Under the pieces are notes generated by a model. That model saw only the letters and a list, made by a program, of their open reading frames with translations, was not told where the DNA came from and did no database searches. Source: Desulfuromonadaceae bacterium (GTDB lineage: Bacteria > Desulfobacterota > Desulfuromonadia > Geobacterales > Pseudopelobacteraceae). From it: a stretch of 64,000 nt of DNA. The stretch covers positions 62,001 to 126,000 of the forward strand of contig JAQUIT010000003.1 of NCBI GenBank assembly GCA_028681335.1, read 5' to 3'. Shown in pieces: positions 25,660 to 33,346 of the stretch. A program made the translations under genes and the position numbers. Each line of letters opens with the position of its first letter. Within the stretch, counting starts at the first letter, position 1.

Positions 25660-26253
25660 ATGAAAGTAGTGGTCAAGCATCTGAAGGGGGTCTTTCTCGC
25701 AGGAATCTTTATCGTCATCCCGTTCGGGATCACTATCTTCATTCTTAAATTCCTCTTTAATTTTGCCGATGGTATTCTGGGTAGTTACCTTGATGGCCTG
25801 ATGTCCTACTACGGCTGGAGCGGTGGGCATATTCCCGGCATCGGTATGATAATTGGTGCTCTTGTGATCTATCTGACCGGTCTGGTAGCAACCAATGTGC
25901 TCGGCAACCGTCTATTGAAGCTGGGTGACGATCTGATGACGCGTATACCTCTGGTCAAGTCGATCTATAGCTCAAGCAAACAGCTGATCAAGGTTTTCAG
26001 GGAAGGTGGGTCATCATACCGCCGTGCCGTTTTTGTCGAATGGCCCCGTCCCGGTGTGCGCGCAGTGGGGTTTGTCACCGCTGAAGTGGAGCGGGAAGGC
26101 GAACGTCTGGTCGTGGTTTATATTCCCACCATGCCAAACCCGACATCAGGGTTTGCGCTCTGGTTCCGTGAGTGCGATGTGCACGAGAGTGGCATGAGCG
26201 TCGAGGATGCGGTGAAGTTTGTTGTCTCCGGCGGGGTTGTTCTCCCGTATTGA
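25660..26253 (+). CDS. DUF502 family membrane protein (paralog 2)
   Basis: A 197-residue protein with two transmembrane helices (GVFLAGIFIVIPFGITIFIL and IPGIGMIIGALVIYLTGLV). The family motif RIPLVKSIYSSSKQLIKVF and a C-terminal VEDAVKFVVSGG follow. It is clearly related to the 10833 gene but shorter at the C-terminus. Function unknown across bacteria. A weak gaaacagcagt site precedes the ATG. Confidence 0.85.
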   Translation: MKVVVKHLKGVFLAGIFIVIPFGITIFILKFLFNFADGILGSYLDGLMSYYGWSGGHIPGIGMIIGALVIYLTGLVATNVLGNRLLKLGDDLMTRIPLVKSIYSSSKQLIKVFREGGSSYRRAVFVEWPRPGVRAVGFVTAEVEREGERLVVVYIPTMPNPTSGFALWFRECDVHESGMSVEDAVKFVVSGGVVLPY

Positions 26254-26324
26254 TCGGCGTCCGGACCACATGAATAGAGTTTAACCAGGATATCTATTAA
26301 ACGAGTCATGACCGGAGAGTTTTT

Positions 26325-26618
26325 ATGCTGAGACTGAAAGTACTGTTGGGTGTTGTTATGGCACTTTTACTTGTTACGCCGGTGTTGGCTGACACCTCCA
26401 TCAACGAAAAAGCGACAGAGGTGGGAGAGGCTTTTAAAAAGGCGGGCAGAGAGGTTGGGCAAGGGGTTAAGGAAGCTGCGGGCAAGACGGGGAAAGAAGC
26501 CAAAAAAGCTGCACATACGACAGGTGGATGGTTTTCGAATGCAGGCAGAAAAACCGGTGAAGTGTTCAAAGAAGCAGGGCGTGGAATAAGGAACTTCTTC
26601 ACAGGTAAGCGGGAATAA
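26325..26618 (+). CDS. Small secreted protein with five 11-residue amphipathic repeats
   Basis: A 97-residue protein with a signal peptide (VLLGVVMALLLVTPVLAD). The mature part contains five consecutive 11-residue units each starting with Gly: GEAFKKAGREV, GQGVKEAAGKT, GKEAKKAAHTT, GGWFSNAGRKT, GEVFKEAGRGI. This periodicity is that of LEA group 3 proteins and apolipoprotein-like amphipathic helices, which bind membranes or protect proteins under stress. The ending RNFFTGKRE is basic. The start follows ggagag. Likely exported; function inferred only from the pattern. Confidence 0.7.
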   Translation: MLRLKVLLGVVMALLLVTPVLADTSINEKATEVGEAFKKAGREVGQGVKEAAGKTGKEAKKAAHTTGGWFSNAGRKTGEVFKEAGRGIRNFFTGKRE

Positions 26619-26724
26619 ATGTCAGTGTGAAATTGCATCACAGTGTTTTTTGTGATCTGAATCACATATATATTGATTTTTATCGGTTATAAGTCGAACA
26701 AATTACAAGCAGATCGGTTAGCAT

Positions 26725-26806
26725 GCGTACACGATAATACTAAACCATTCGTGAGAATGGGACGGAAAGCCTATAGGGTCTCAACGAGACAGCCGGGTCG
26801 CCGAAA
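26725..26806 (+). ncRNA. GEMM-I riboswitch aptamer, probable cGAMP (GEMM-Ib) subtype
   Basis: Conserved GEMM-I elements are present: acacgataatac, aaaccattcgtgagaatggg (the P2 hairpin), gacggaaagcc, and agccgggtcgccgaa at the 3' side, with a second hairpin gggtctcaacgagac. Aligned by eye to the V. cholerae Vc2 aptamer, the base at the G20 position is A. A20 is the mark of the GEMM-Ib subtype, which binds 3',3'-cGAMP and is common in Geobacter. The transcript leads into the fibronectin lipoprotein gene. Confidence 0.85.
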
Positions 26807-26838
26807 TATCATGATCGATATTCGGCCCCGGCTTTTTT
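26792..26838 (+). terminator. Riboswitch expression-platform terminator
   Basis: gccgggtcgccgaaatatc pairs with gatattcggccccggc, followed by six T. The left arm includes the 3' strand of the aptamer, so ligand-bound aptamer and terminator exclude each other. The predicted logic is ON: ligand prevents termination. Confidence 0.75.
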
Positions 26839-26895
26839 GTGTGCTGTAACGCCCAAATTGACGGAGGGTGTCGCATGTTAACAAAAGGAGCCTCT

Positions 26896-28707
26896 ATGAG
26901 AATGTTTGCAAGAAGTACGTCTCTAATGTTTATTATTTTAACCTTGGTTGTTGCCGTACTGATAATGGCCGGATGCGGTTCTGGAGGCGGGGGGGTCTCG
27001 TCCCAGGTTGTTAGCGGCAACGCCGCTGTCGGTGTACCGCTGGCAGGGCAAGTAAGTCTCAAGGATTCCTCGTCTCCGCCACAGCAGAAAACAACGGTTA
27101 TTGGCAGTGACGGTTCTTTTGCTTTCGACGTTACCGGCCTGAAAGCACCCTATATTCTGCAGGGAAACGGCACCGTTTCGGGAGTTACCTATAAATTGCA
27201 CTCCTTTGCAAGCGGTACCGGGATTGCGAATGTTAATCCCCTTTCAAATGTCGTGGTTGCCGGTGCTGCAGGTGTCAGTGATCCGCAACAGGTGTACGCA
27301 GCGCCTGATGCACTCACCCTCAATAAAATTAAAACCGGACTACCTGTCGTAACCAGCGAAATTCTCAATAAGCTCCAGCCTCTGCTCGCTTTGTACAATG
27401 CTATCGGCAAGAACCCGATCACGGACCATTATGATGCCGATCACCAGGGCCTGGACGGCATGTTTGATGACGTAACTATCACCATCACCAACGGTGTTGT
27501 CGCGGTTGTTAATGCTCAAAGCGGTGCCGTGATTTTCACAGCCAGTGTTGTGGATATAACTAATGGCCAGTTTTCTACCGATCCGGCAAGCCTGCCGCAA
27601 CCGCCGGCGGTGCCTGCCTCACCGACCGCTGTTTCGGCAGCTGTAGGCACAGGCCAGGTGACTCTTTCCTGGAGTGCAGTCAGCGGGGCGAGCTCGTACA
27701 ATCTGTACTATTCAACGACACCAGGGGTGACAACTGTCAGCGGCACGAAAATATCCAATGCAACAACGCCATACCTGCAATCCGGTCTTGCTGCCGGTAC
27801 GTCCTACTATTACATCGTTACCGCATTAAACAGCTCCGGTGAAAGCAATCCTTCTGCACAGGTTTCGGCCAGCGTACCGGCTGCGTCTGCAGCACCGGCC
27901 ATGCCGGCTTCCCCGTCAGGTGTTATCGCCACAGGTGGCACCAAACAGGTGACATTGTCGTGGAACAGCGTCAGTACGGCCGCCTCCTATAATGTGTATT
28001 ACGCAACCAGCCCGGGAGTTACCACTACTAACGGCACTAAAATAGCCAATGTCACAAGTCCTGCCGTTCATAGCGATCTGTCTGATGCTACCAGCTACTA
28101 CTACATTGTTACGGCAGTTAACGGTAGTGGGGAAGGTGCTGCCTCGGTACAGGTTGCCGCAACCACGCTCAGCCCTGTACCCAGTCCGACCGTTCCGACA
28201 AAGCCGTCCGGGCTGAATGCTGTTGGTGGCGTAAATCAGGTAACCCTGAGCTGGACAGCGGTTGCGGGGGCAAGCTCGTATAATATTTACTGGTCAGCAA
28301 CATCAGGAGTAACTACTGTCAGCGGAACTAAAGTGTCCGGGATTACCAGCCCTTATGTTAAGACAGGTCTTGCTGCTGGCACTCCGTACTATTTCATCGT
28401 CACGGCTGTCAACAGTGTCGGGGAAAGCGTCGCCTCGGCTCAGGTAACAGCTACAACCAGTGCGCCGGTAACCAAACAGCTTACGCTTGCCTGGGACGCA
28501 GTTGCAAACGCTACATCCTATAACCTCTACTGGTCAACCGTACCCGGCGTTACACCCGCCAACGGGACAAAAATCAGCGGCGTCAGCAGTCCGTACACAC
28601 ATACCGGGCTGGCTGCCGGGACCACTTATTACTATGTTGTAACAGCAGTTGATAGTACCAGCGAAAGTTCTGCCTCGTCCCCGGCCTCCGGGACTACTTC
28701 ACTGTGA
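26896..28707 (+). CDS. Fibronectin type III lipoprotein under riboswitch control
   Basis: A 603-residue lipoprotein. I choose 26896 (aaaaggagcctct ATG); 26875 (ggagggtgtcgc ATG) is an equally possible start, and both give the lipobox IMAGC. Residues about 25-200 are a Geobacter-type surface domain (GVPLAGQVSLKD, GSDGSFAFDVTGLKAPYIL). Four fibronectin III repeats follow, each with QVTLSW..V..ASSYNLYY or similar and YYIVTAVNSSGES; the last lacks its first strand. The repeats are very alike. The protein is probably a cell-surface adhesin or matrix protein. Its 5' leader carries the GEMM-I riboswitch, so it is likely switched by a cyclic dinucleotide. Confidence 0.85.
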   Translation: MRMFARSTSLMFIILTLVVAVLIMAGCGSGGGGVSSQVVSGNAAVGVPLAGQVSLKDSSSPPQQKTTVIGSDGSFAFDVTGLKAPYILQGNGTVSGVTYKLHSFASGTGIANVNPLSNVVVAGAAGVSDPQQVYAAPDALTLNKIKTGLPVVTSEILNKLQPLLALYNAIGKNPITDHYDADHQGLDGMFDDVTITITNGVVAVVNAQSGAVIFTASVVDITNGQFSTDPASLPQPPAVPASPTAVSAAVGTGQVTLSWSAVSGASSYNLYYSTTPGVTTVSGTKISNATTPYLQSGLAAGTSYYYIVTALNSSGESNPSAQVSASVPAASAAPAMPASPSGVIATGGTKQVTLSWNSVSTAASYNVYYATSPGVTTTNGTKIANVTSPAVHSDLSDATSYYYIVTAVNGSGEGAASVQVAATTLSPVPSPTVPTKPSGLNAVGGVNQVTLSWTAVAGASSYNIYWSATSGVTTVSGTKVSGITSPYVKTGLAAGTPYYFIVTAVNSVGESVASAQVTATTSAPVTKQLTLAWDAVANATSYNLYWSTVPGVTPANGTKISGVSSPYTHTGLAAGTTYYYVVTAVDSTSESSASSPASGTTSL

Positions 28708-28747
28708 TGGCGGGGATGGCTTTAAGTTGAGAAATGCCGCGTGAAAT

Positions 28748-28815
28748 AGCTTGAAGCCGGGAGGCTGATGGCGTAATGTACGAACCCCCGTTGGGCATGC
28801 CCTGACGGGGGTTTC
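28748..28815 (+). terminator. Terminator within a dispersed repeat (copy 2)
   Basis: cgaacccccg / gacgggggttt ends the fibronectin gene. It is the second copy of the 68-bp repeat also found after acnB (25497-25564). Confidence 0.8.
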
Positions 28816-28897
28816 TGTTTTGTTACTGAGAAGTTTACCTGATTGAGGTTGGGCAGCGCCGGTAACGTCTTAATTGACCTTTTGGAGGAGTTTGAAA

Positions 28898-30169
28898 TTG
28901 CAGATCGTATTCGGTATTGACTTTGGTACAACAAATTCAGCGCTTTCAGTTTACAGGAACGGTACGGTCGAGGTACTAGCTGTTGACGGCAACGGCGGTG
29001 CCGGGGAACTGATGCGCTCGGTGCTCTATTTCAGCGAAGAAAACGAAATCTATGCCGGGCATGAGGCCATCAGCCACTATGTCAGCGATGGGGCGGCCGG
29101 GCGATTTATGCAGTCTATCAAGACATTTCTCCCGAACACCAGTTTTGACAGCACCGAGATCTTCGGTAAACGCTATATGATCGATGATCTGGTGGCTATC
29201 ATCCTCAGGAAACTCAAGGCCAGCGGAGAAGCTCATGTCGGGTGCCCGGTTGATAGTGTCGTTCTTGGCCGGCCGGTGGTGTTTTCGACCGATGCCGCCA
29301 AGGATGCCGTGGCGGAAAAACGCCTTGAAAAGGCTGCCCGCAAGGCCGGATTCAAAAATATCTGGTTTCAGTATGAGCCGGTAGCGGCGGCGCTGGCATT
29401 TGAAAGTACACTGCAGGCCGGACAGGAACGGACCGTGTTCATCGGCGATTTCGGCGGCGGCACTTCCGATTTCTCAGTTATCCGCGTCAAGGGGGGAGAC
29501 TTTGCCAGATCCGATCGGCGCAGTGATGTGCTCTCGCTCGGCGGGGTATACGTGGCTGGAGACAAGTTCGATTCTCAGATCATGTGGGATAAGGTGGCGC
29601 ACCATTTCGGGCGCTATGCGCGCTACAAAACCATGGGAAAGGAAGAGTGGGTCAGTATCCCCAAGAGCATTATCTATACCCTCTGTCAGTGGCATCGCAT
29701 TCCGCTTCTGCGGGCGCGTAAAACCAGGGAACTTATCCGGGTGATAAAGGGTACAACAGACGACTGCCGAGCCCTCGAACATCTGGAGAATATCATCAGT
29801 GATAACTACGGTTTTTTCCTCTTTCAAGCTATTGAAAAGGCCAAGTGCGAATTGTCTGACCGGGATCGGGCACTCATCAGCTTTACGGAGCGCGATCTCT
29901 GTATCAGTGAGGATCTTGGCAAGGGAGAATTCGAGATGCTCAATGCGGAAAACTTCCAGCAGATTACGACGTGCATTGACGGCGTTATTGCCGGGTCCGG
30001 TCTGTTGTCGGCGCAGATAGACACCGTCTTTCTTACCGGTGGTACCTCACGTATACCCCATATCCAGGCTCTGTTTGCCGAGCGCTTTGGTCTTGATAAA
30101 CTGGAGAAACGGGATGCCTTTACCAGTGTTGTCCATGGTCTTGGTGCCAGCGTGCCGCTGTATATCTGA
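28898..30169 (+). CDS. Hsp70-family protein (YegD-like)
   Basis: A 423-residue protein with a TTG start at 28898, placed by ttttggaggag 7 nt upstream. It carries the actin-like ATPase fold: phosphate 1 IVFGIDFGTTNSALSVYRNG, phosphate 2 VFIGDFGGGTSDFSVIRV, adenosine motif TVFLTGGTSRIPHIQALF. It has no substrate-binding domain of the DnaK type, so it is shorter than DnaK, as in YegD. VGCPVDSVVLGRPVVF is the usual second-subdomain segment. A chaperone-like ATPase of unknown client. Confidence 0.9.
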   Translation: MQIVFGIDFGTTNSALSVYRNGTVEVLAVDGNGGAGELMRSVLYFSEENEIYAGHEAISHYVSDGAAGRFMQSIKTFLPNTSFDSTEIFGKRYMIDDLVAIILRKLKASGEAHVGCPVDSVVLGRPVVFSTDAAKDAVAEKRLEKAARKAGFKNIWFQYEPVAAALAFESTLQAGQERTVFIGDFGGGTSDFSVIRVKGGDFARSDRRSDVLSLGGVYVAGDKFDSQIMWDKVAHHFGRYARYKTMGKEEWVSIPKSIIYTLCQWHRIPLLRARKTRELIRVIKGTTDDCRALEHLENIISDNYGFFLFQAIEKAKCELSDRDRALISFTERDLCISEDLGKGEFEMLNAENFQQITTCIDGVIAGSGLLSAQIDTVFLTGGTSRIPHIQALFAERFGLDKLEKRDAFTSVVHGLGASVPLYI

Positions 30170-30248
30170 TTCGAATAACCCCGCAGGGCTTGAATCTATC
30201 TGGCTGTTACCGATGACGATGTCGTCTGGATGTGGTATTGACAGTCCC

Positions 30249-30276
30249 TTGACATGCAGGTTTTGCGGGAGTAAAA
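30249..30276 (+). promoter_or_regulatory. Possible sigma70 promoter for the L,D-transpeptidase gene
   Basis: -35 TTGACA at 30249 with a weak A-rich -10 (taaaaa) 17 bp later. The -35 is perfect and the -10 is poor. Confidence 0.35.
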
Positions 30277-30343
30277 ATATAGTCGGTATCTACCAGGTTT
30301 GCCGAGGTATTAGTTTGCATAAAATAACCATTTAACGGTTTAT

Positions 30344-30922
30344 ATGAATTCCAAAAAAGCTCTTGCTGTTTTGCTTATTTCAACCCTGTCTGCCATCTCC
30401 GCCTTCTGTGCGGATTCACTTCCGAACAATCAACCAATCAGCTCGGTTACCGTTAAGCCGGATAGTGGGAGTTCCTTCTCTGTGGAAATCAGCATGAGCC
30501 GTAATCTGCTGACCCTCTATGAGAAAAAAGGCGACGCAAAACAGGTTGCGGTAGCGGAGTATTCGGTAGGTACCGTTGTTGCTGGACTTAAAACCTATCC
30601 GATCGGGCCCGGTGTCGTTACTGGCATCTACTTTGATCCCTGGTGGTATCCCACCCCCTATTCCCGACAGGTGTTCCGTGAGCGCGGCATCGACCTCCCC
30701 TCGGCGGTCCCGCCCGGGCACCCGTTAAACTATATGGGGCCGTTCAAGATTGCCCTGTCGCACAGGACGTGGAAAGGCGCTCTGTACCGGATACACGGCA
30801 ACAACAACCCGCAGCGGGTCGGTCGCCGGGTAACCGGTGGATGCTTCGTTATGAATAATTCGGATGGTTTGGCCTTGGCGCGCAGGATCAAAGTCGGGAC
30901 CGTGGTGAATATAGTGCCGTGA
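30344..30922 (+). CDS. L,D-transpeptidase (YkuD family), exported
   Basis: A 192-residue protein with a signal peptide (ALAVLLISTLSAISAFCAD). The YkuD catalytic core spans about 45-192: IEISMSRNLLTLYEKKG strand region, His in YRIHGNNNP and the nucleophile in VTGGCFVMNNSDG (the HG...GC pair). The enzyme forms 3-3 cross-links in peptidoglycan or attaches proteins to it. The usual S/T-H/R-GC triplet is TGGC here. No strong Shine-Dalgarno; a small hairpin (aacca / tggtt-like) lies just before the start. Confidence 0.88.
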   Translation: MNSKKALAVLLISTLSAISAFCADSLPNNQPISSVTVKPDSGSSFSVEISMSRNLLTLYEKKGDAKQVAVAEYSVGTVVAGLKTYPIGPGVVTGIYFDPWWYPTPYSRQVFRERGIDLPSAVPPGHPLNYMGPFKIALSHRTWKGALYRIHGNNNPQRVGRRVTGGCFVMNNSDGLALARRIKVGTVVNIVP

Positions 30923-30961
30923 GGCTGAAGTGACGTTGACTGAAACGTAAAAGGAATTGCC

Positions 30962-31882
30962 ATGAAAATTGCGATAATCGGCTCCGGTGCTCTCGGGCTA
31001 TACTATGGGGCCATGCTCCAGAGAAGCGGGCATGAGGTGCATTTTCTGCTGCGCAGAGACTATGAAGCCATCACCAGTAACGGTTTGACGGTACACTCGG
31101 TTAACGGTGATTTCTGCCTCCCGGTGGTGTCAGGGCATAGAACTCCCGATACGATAGGGCCGGTGGAGTTGGTCATTGTCGGACTTAAGACATTTGCCAA
31201 TAATCACCTGTACGACCTTGTAAGCCCGCTGGTAGCCACGGAGACACAGATTCTGACCTTGCAGAACGGACTGGGTAATGAGGAACTCCTTGCTGAACTG
31301 TTTGGCGCGGAGAGGATTCTTGGCGGTGTTGCTTTCCTCTGTTCAAACCGTGGTGAGTCTGGCCATGTTCATCATCTGGGTGGCGGCAGGATAATCATTG
31401 GTGAATATGAGCAGCGCGACAATGTGCGTCTGGTACAGATAGTGTCCGCATTTTCATCTGCCGGAATTGAGTGTAAAGCAACGGGCGATCTTAAAAAGGC
31501 CCGGTGGGAAAAACTGGTCTGGAATATTCCGTTCAATGGACTTTGTGCGCTCCTGCAACAATCGGTAGATAAACTTTTGAAGGTTAATGGTTGCAGGAAG
31601 CTTGTGCGCGATCTGATGGTCGAGGTAATAGCAGCGGCCAATACTCAGGATCTTAGTCAGGTAATACCTGAAGCGTATGCCGATGAAATGCTTGAATTTA
31701 GTGATGGCATGGGTGAGTACAAGCCGTCCATGCAGATAGACCGTGAAGAGGGGAGAACTCTTGAAATAGAGGCGATTCTCCGTGTCCCGCTTGGATATGG
31801 CAGGCAACATGGTGTCGATATGCTGCGTACCGAGATGTTGGCGGTACTTCTTGAACAGGGTTTTGCTGCCGGTCCATTCTAA
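30962..31882 (+). CDS. 2-dehydropantoate 2-reductase family protein
   Basis: A 306-residue protein. The NADP-binding site is MKIAIIGSGALGLYYGAMLQ. The ketopantoate-reductase pattern continues with VELVIVGLKTF, ILTLQNGLGNEELL and KKARWEKLVWNIPFNGLCALL (catalytic Lys region). It may be PanE, which reduces ketopantoate in pantothenate synthesis. Close paralogs of unknown substrate exist, so I leave the symbol open. The ribosome site is aaaggaattgcc. No pantothenate genes are nearby. Confidence 0.8.
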   Translation: MKIAIIGSGALGLYYGAMLQRSGHEVHFLLRRDYEAITSNGLTVHSVNGDFCLPVVSGHRTPDTIGPVELVIVGLKTFANNHLYDLVSPLVATETQILTLQNGLGNEELLAELFGAERILGGVAFLCSNRGESGHVHHLGGGRIIIGEYEQRDNVRLVQIVSAFSSAGIECKATGDLKKARWEKLVWNIPFNGLCALLQQSVDKLLKVNGCRKLVRDLMVEVIAAANTQDLSQVIPEAYADEMLEFSDGMGEYKPSMQIDREEGRTLEIEAILRVPLGYGRQHGVDMLRTEMLAVLLEQGFAAGPF

Positions 31883-31917
31883 AGGTGCTGTTGCCTGATG
31901 GGATTGTTGAAAACTAA

Positions 31918-31951
31918 AAGAGGGCTTGCAGATTAATCTGCAAGCCCTCTT
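31918..31951. terminator. Bidirectional terminator (perfect 34-bp palindrome)
   Basis: aagagggcttgcagatt followed directly by its complement. On the minus strand it ends in ctcttttagtttt and terminates the tRNA; on the plus strand it ends the reductase gene. Confidence 0.85.
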
Positions 31952-31962
31952 GTCTTAACTTT

Positions 31963-32048
31963 TGGTAGCGGAGGCCGGACTCGAACCGGCATGAGGTTGC
32001 CCTCGGCAGATTTTGAGTCTGCTATGTCTACCATTCCATCACTCCGCC
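31963..32048 (-). tRNA. tRNA-Leu(CAA)
   Basis: The minus strand folds as a class II tRNA with a variable arm: acceptor ggcggag / ctccgct (G1-U72 wobble), anticodon stem-loop gcaga-ctcaaaa-tctgc with anticodon CAA, T-arm gccggttcgagtccggc, and an encoded CCA end. 86 nt. Confidence 0.93.
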
Positions 32049-32194
32049 AGAGCTATTGTTTATAATTCAGGAGAAGTCATACGTCAAGGATTATTGGTGT
32101 ACAAAATTTATTATGAATCTAATTTATCCATCGGCATTGACTTAATTTTAATAGGCATTAGATTTATATGAAACTAAAAATGGGAGGTAGTGTA
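32049..32194 (+). promoter_or_regulatory. AT-rich leader of the carbonic anhydrase gene
   Basis: TTGACT at about 32135 with TAGATT 16 bp downstream is a possible sigma70 promoter. atgggaggtagtgta gives the ribosome site for the ATG at 32195. Confidence 0.35.
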
Positions 32195-32923
32195 ATGATT
32201 AAGAATGGTATGTTGGGAAGATTTATTGCTGTTGTTAGCCTTGTAGCGTCTGCGGCAGGCCTGGCTTTTGCTACAGCCGGTAATGGTCCGGAAATTTCGG
32301 CCGACGAGGCGTTACAAAAGCTGATGGACGGAAATAAACGTTACATCGAAAATCAGATGACCGGGAGCAAGTTAAGCGACAGCGCAACCCGCGCAAGCTT
32401 GGCAAAGTCTCAAAAACCGTATGCCATTATTCTTACCTGTTCGGATTCGCGTGTCCCGCCAGAGATTGTTTTCGACAAGGGGCTTGGTGAACTTTTTGTC
32501 ATTCGGGTAGCCGGTAATGTTCCCGATCCCATTGTACTTGGCAGCATTGAATATGCTGCCGAACATCTTGGCACACCGCTGGTGGTAGTGTTAGGTCATG
32601 AACGATGCGGTGCCGTGTCTGCGGCTGTTGGCGCAAAGGGTAAGAGTACCGGCAGTGTCAACATCGATGCAATTGTAAAGGCCATCGCCCCTAATCTGAA
32701 AAAGGCTGCCAGGGAGTGCGAAGCCTGTAAAGGTGAAACAAAATGCTCGGTAACAAAGAAAGATGCCTTCGTGGAGTGTGTTGTTGATGCTAACGCCAAA
32801 ACTGTTGCTGCGGGTTTGACCAAACAATCCAAAATTCTTAAGCATCTGTCCGATGCGAAAAAATTGAAAATAGTTGCTGCCAAGTACGATCTGGATGACG
32901 GGACGGTGACGCTGTTTAAATAG
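32195..32923 (+). CDS. Beta-class carbonic anhydrase, exported
   Basis: A 242-residue protein. The start at 32195 is set by gggagg 8 nt upstream. The N-terminus is a signal peptide (FIAVVSLVASAAGLAFATA), so the enzyme is periplasmic, unlike most beta-class enzymes. Zinc ligands are seen as LTCSDSRVPPE (CxDSR) and VLGHERCGAV (HxxC). A Cys-containing insertion (ECEACKGETKC) lies near residue 185. It interconverts CO2 and bicarbonate in the periplasm. A terminator follows at 32953. Confidence 0.92.
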   Translation: MIKNGMLGRFIAVVSLVASAAGLAFATAGNGPEISADEALQKLMDGNKRYIENQMTGSKLSDSATRASLAKSQKPYAIILTCSDSRVPPEIVFDKGLGELFVIRVAGNVPDPIVLGSIEYAAEHLGTPLVVVLGHERCGAVSAAVGAKGKSTGSVNIDAIVKAIAPNLKKAARECEACKGETKCSVTKKDAFVECVVDANAKTVAAGLTKQSKILKHLSDAKKLKIVAAKYDLDDGTVTLFK

Positions 32924-32952
32924 ATCCCCCAGATCTATTGTGGATTAAAAAT

Positions 32953-32988
32953 AAAACAGCCGGCACTTTGATGGTGCCGGCTGTTTTT
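32953..32988 (+). terminator. Rho-independent terminator
   Basis: aaaacagccggcac / gtgccggctgtttt followed by ttat. It ends the carbonic anhydrase gene and, in reverse, the small gene at 33013. Confidence 0.85.
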
Positions 32989-33012
32989 ATATCAAGAGAT
33001 GGAGAAGAAGGT

Positions 33013-33219
33013 TTAACCGCCCAGATATTTGGTCAATTCGTCAGCCAGAGTGGTTGGATGGAGGAAACGGGCCGGAATTTTGTCTTCTCCGAGAAAATCC
33101 TTTGACCACGCCTGTCGCTTTGTCCATGACATCAGCTTCTCCCAGCCGGTCCAGGTTGAAAAGTCAACACCATGAATATTTGTAATCTGCTCCAGGAAGG
33201 TCTGTTCATATCCCGCCAT
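33013..33219 (-). CDS. Small conserved hypothetical protein
   Basis: A 68-residue protein rich in Trp and charged residues (SWTKRQAWSKDFLGED). It has a good ribosome site (acggaggagct ATG). No signal peptide or domain is recognised. It lies between the carbonic anhydrase and tgt genes and is convergent with the former. Confidence 0.6.
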   Translation of the reverse strand: MAGYEQTFLEQITNIHGVDFSTWTGWEKLMSWTKRQAWSKDFLGEDKIPARFLHPTTLADELTKYLGG

Positions 33220-33346
33220 AGCTCCTCCGTTGGATGAATGACTGCCCAGTCAAGGTTACTATAGGCAAATCTAACATTTTGAAAAAAAAATACAATATAA
33301 ATGTCTTGTCTGCACTGCTGCTCCTGTACAGTAAATGCGCTTAGAC

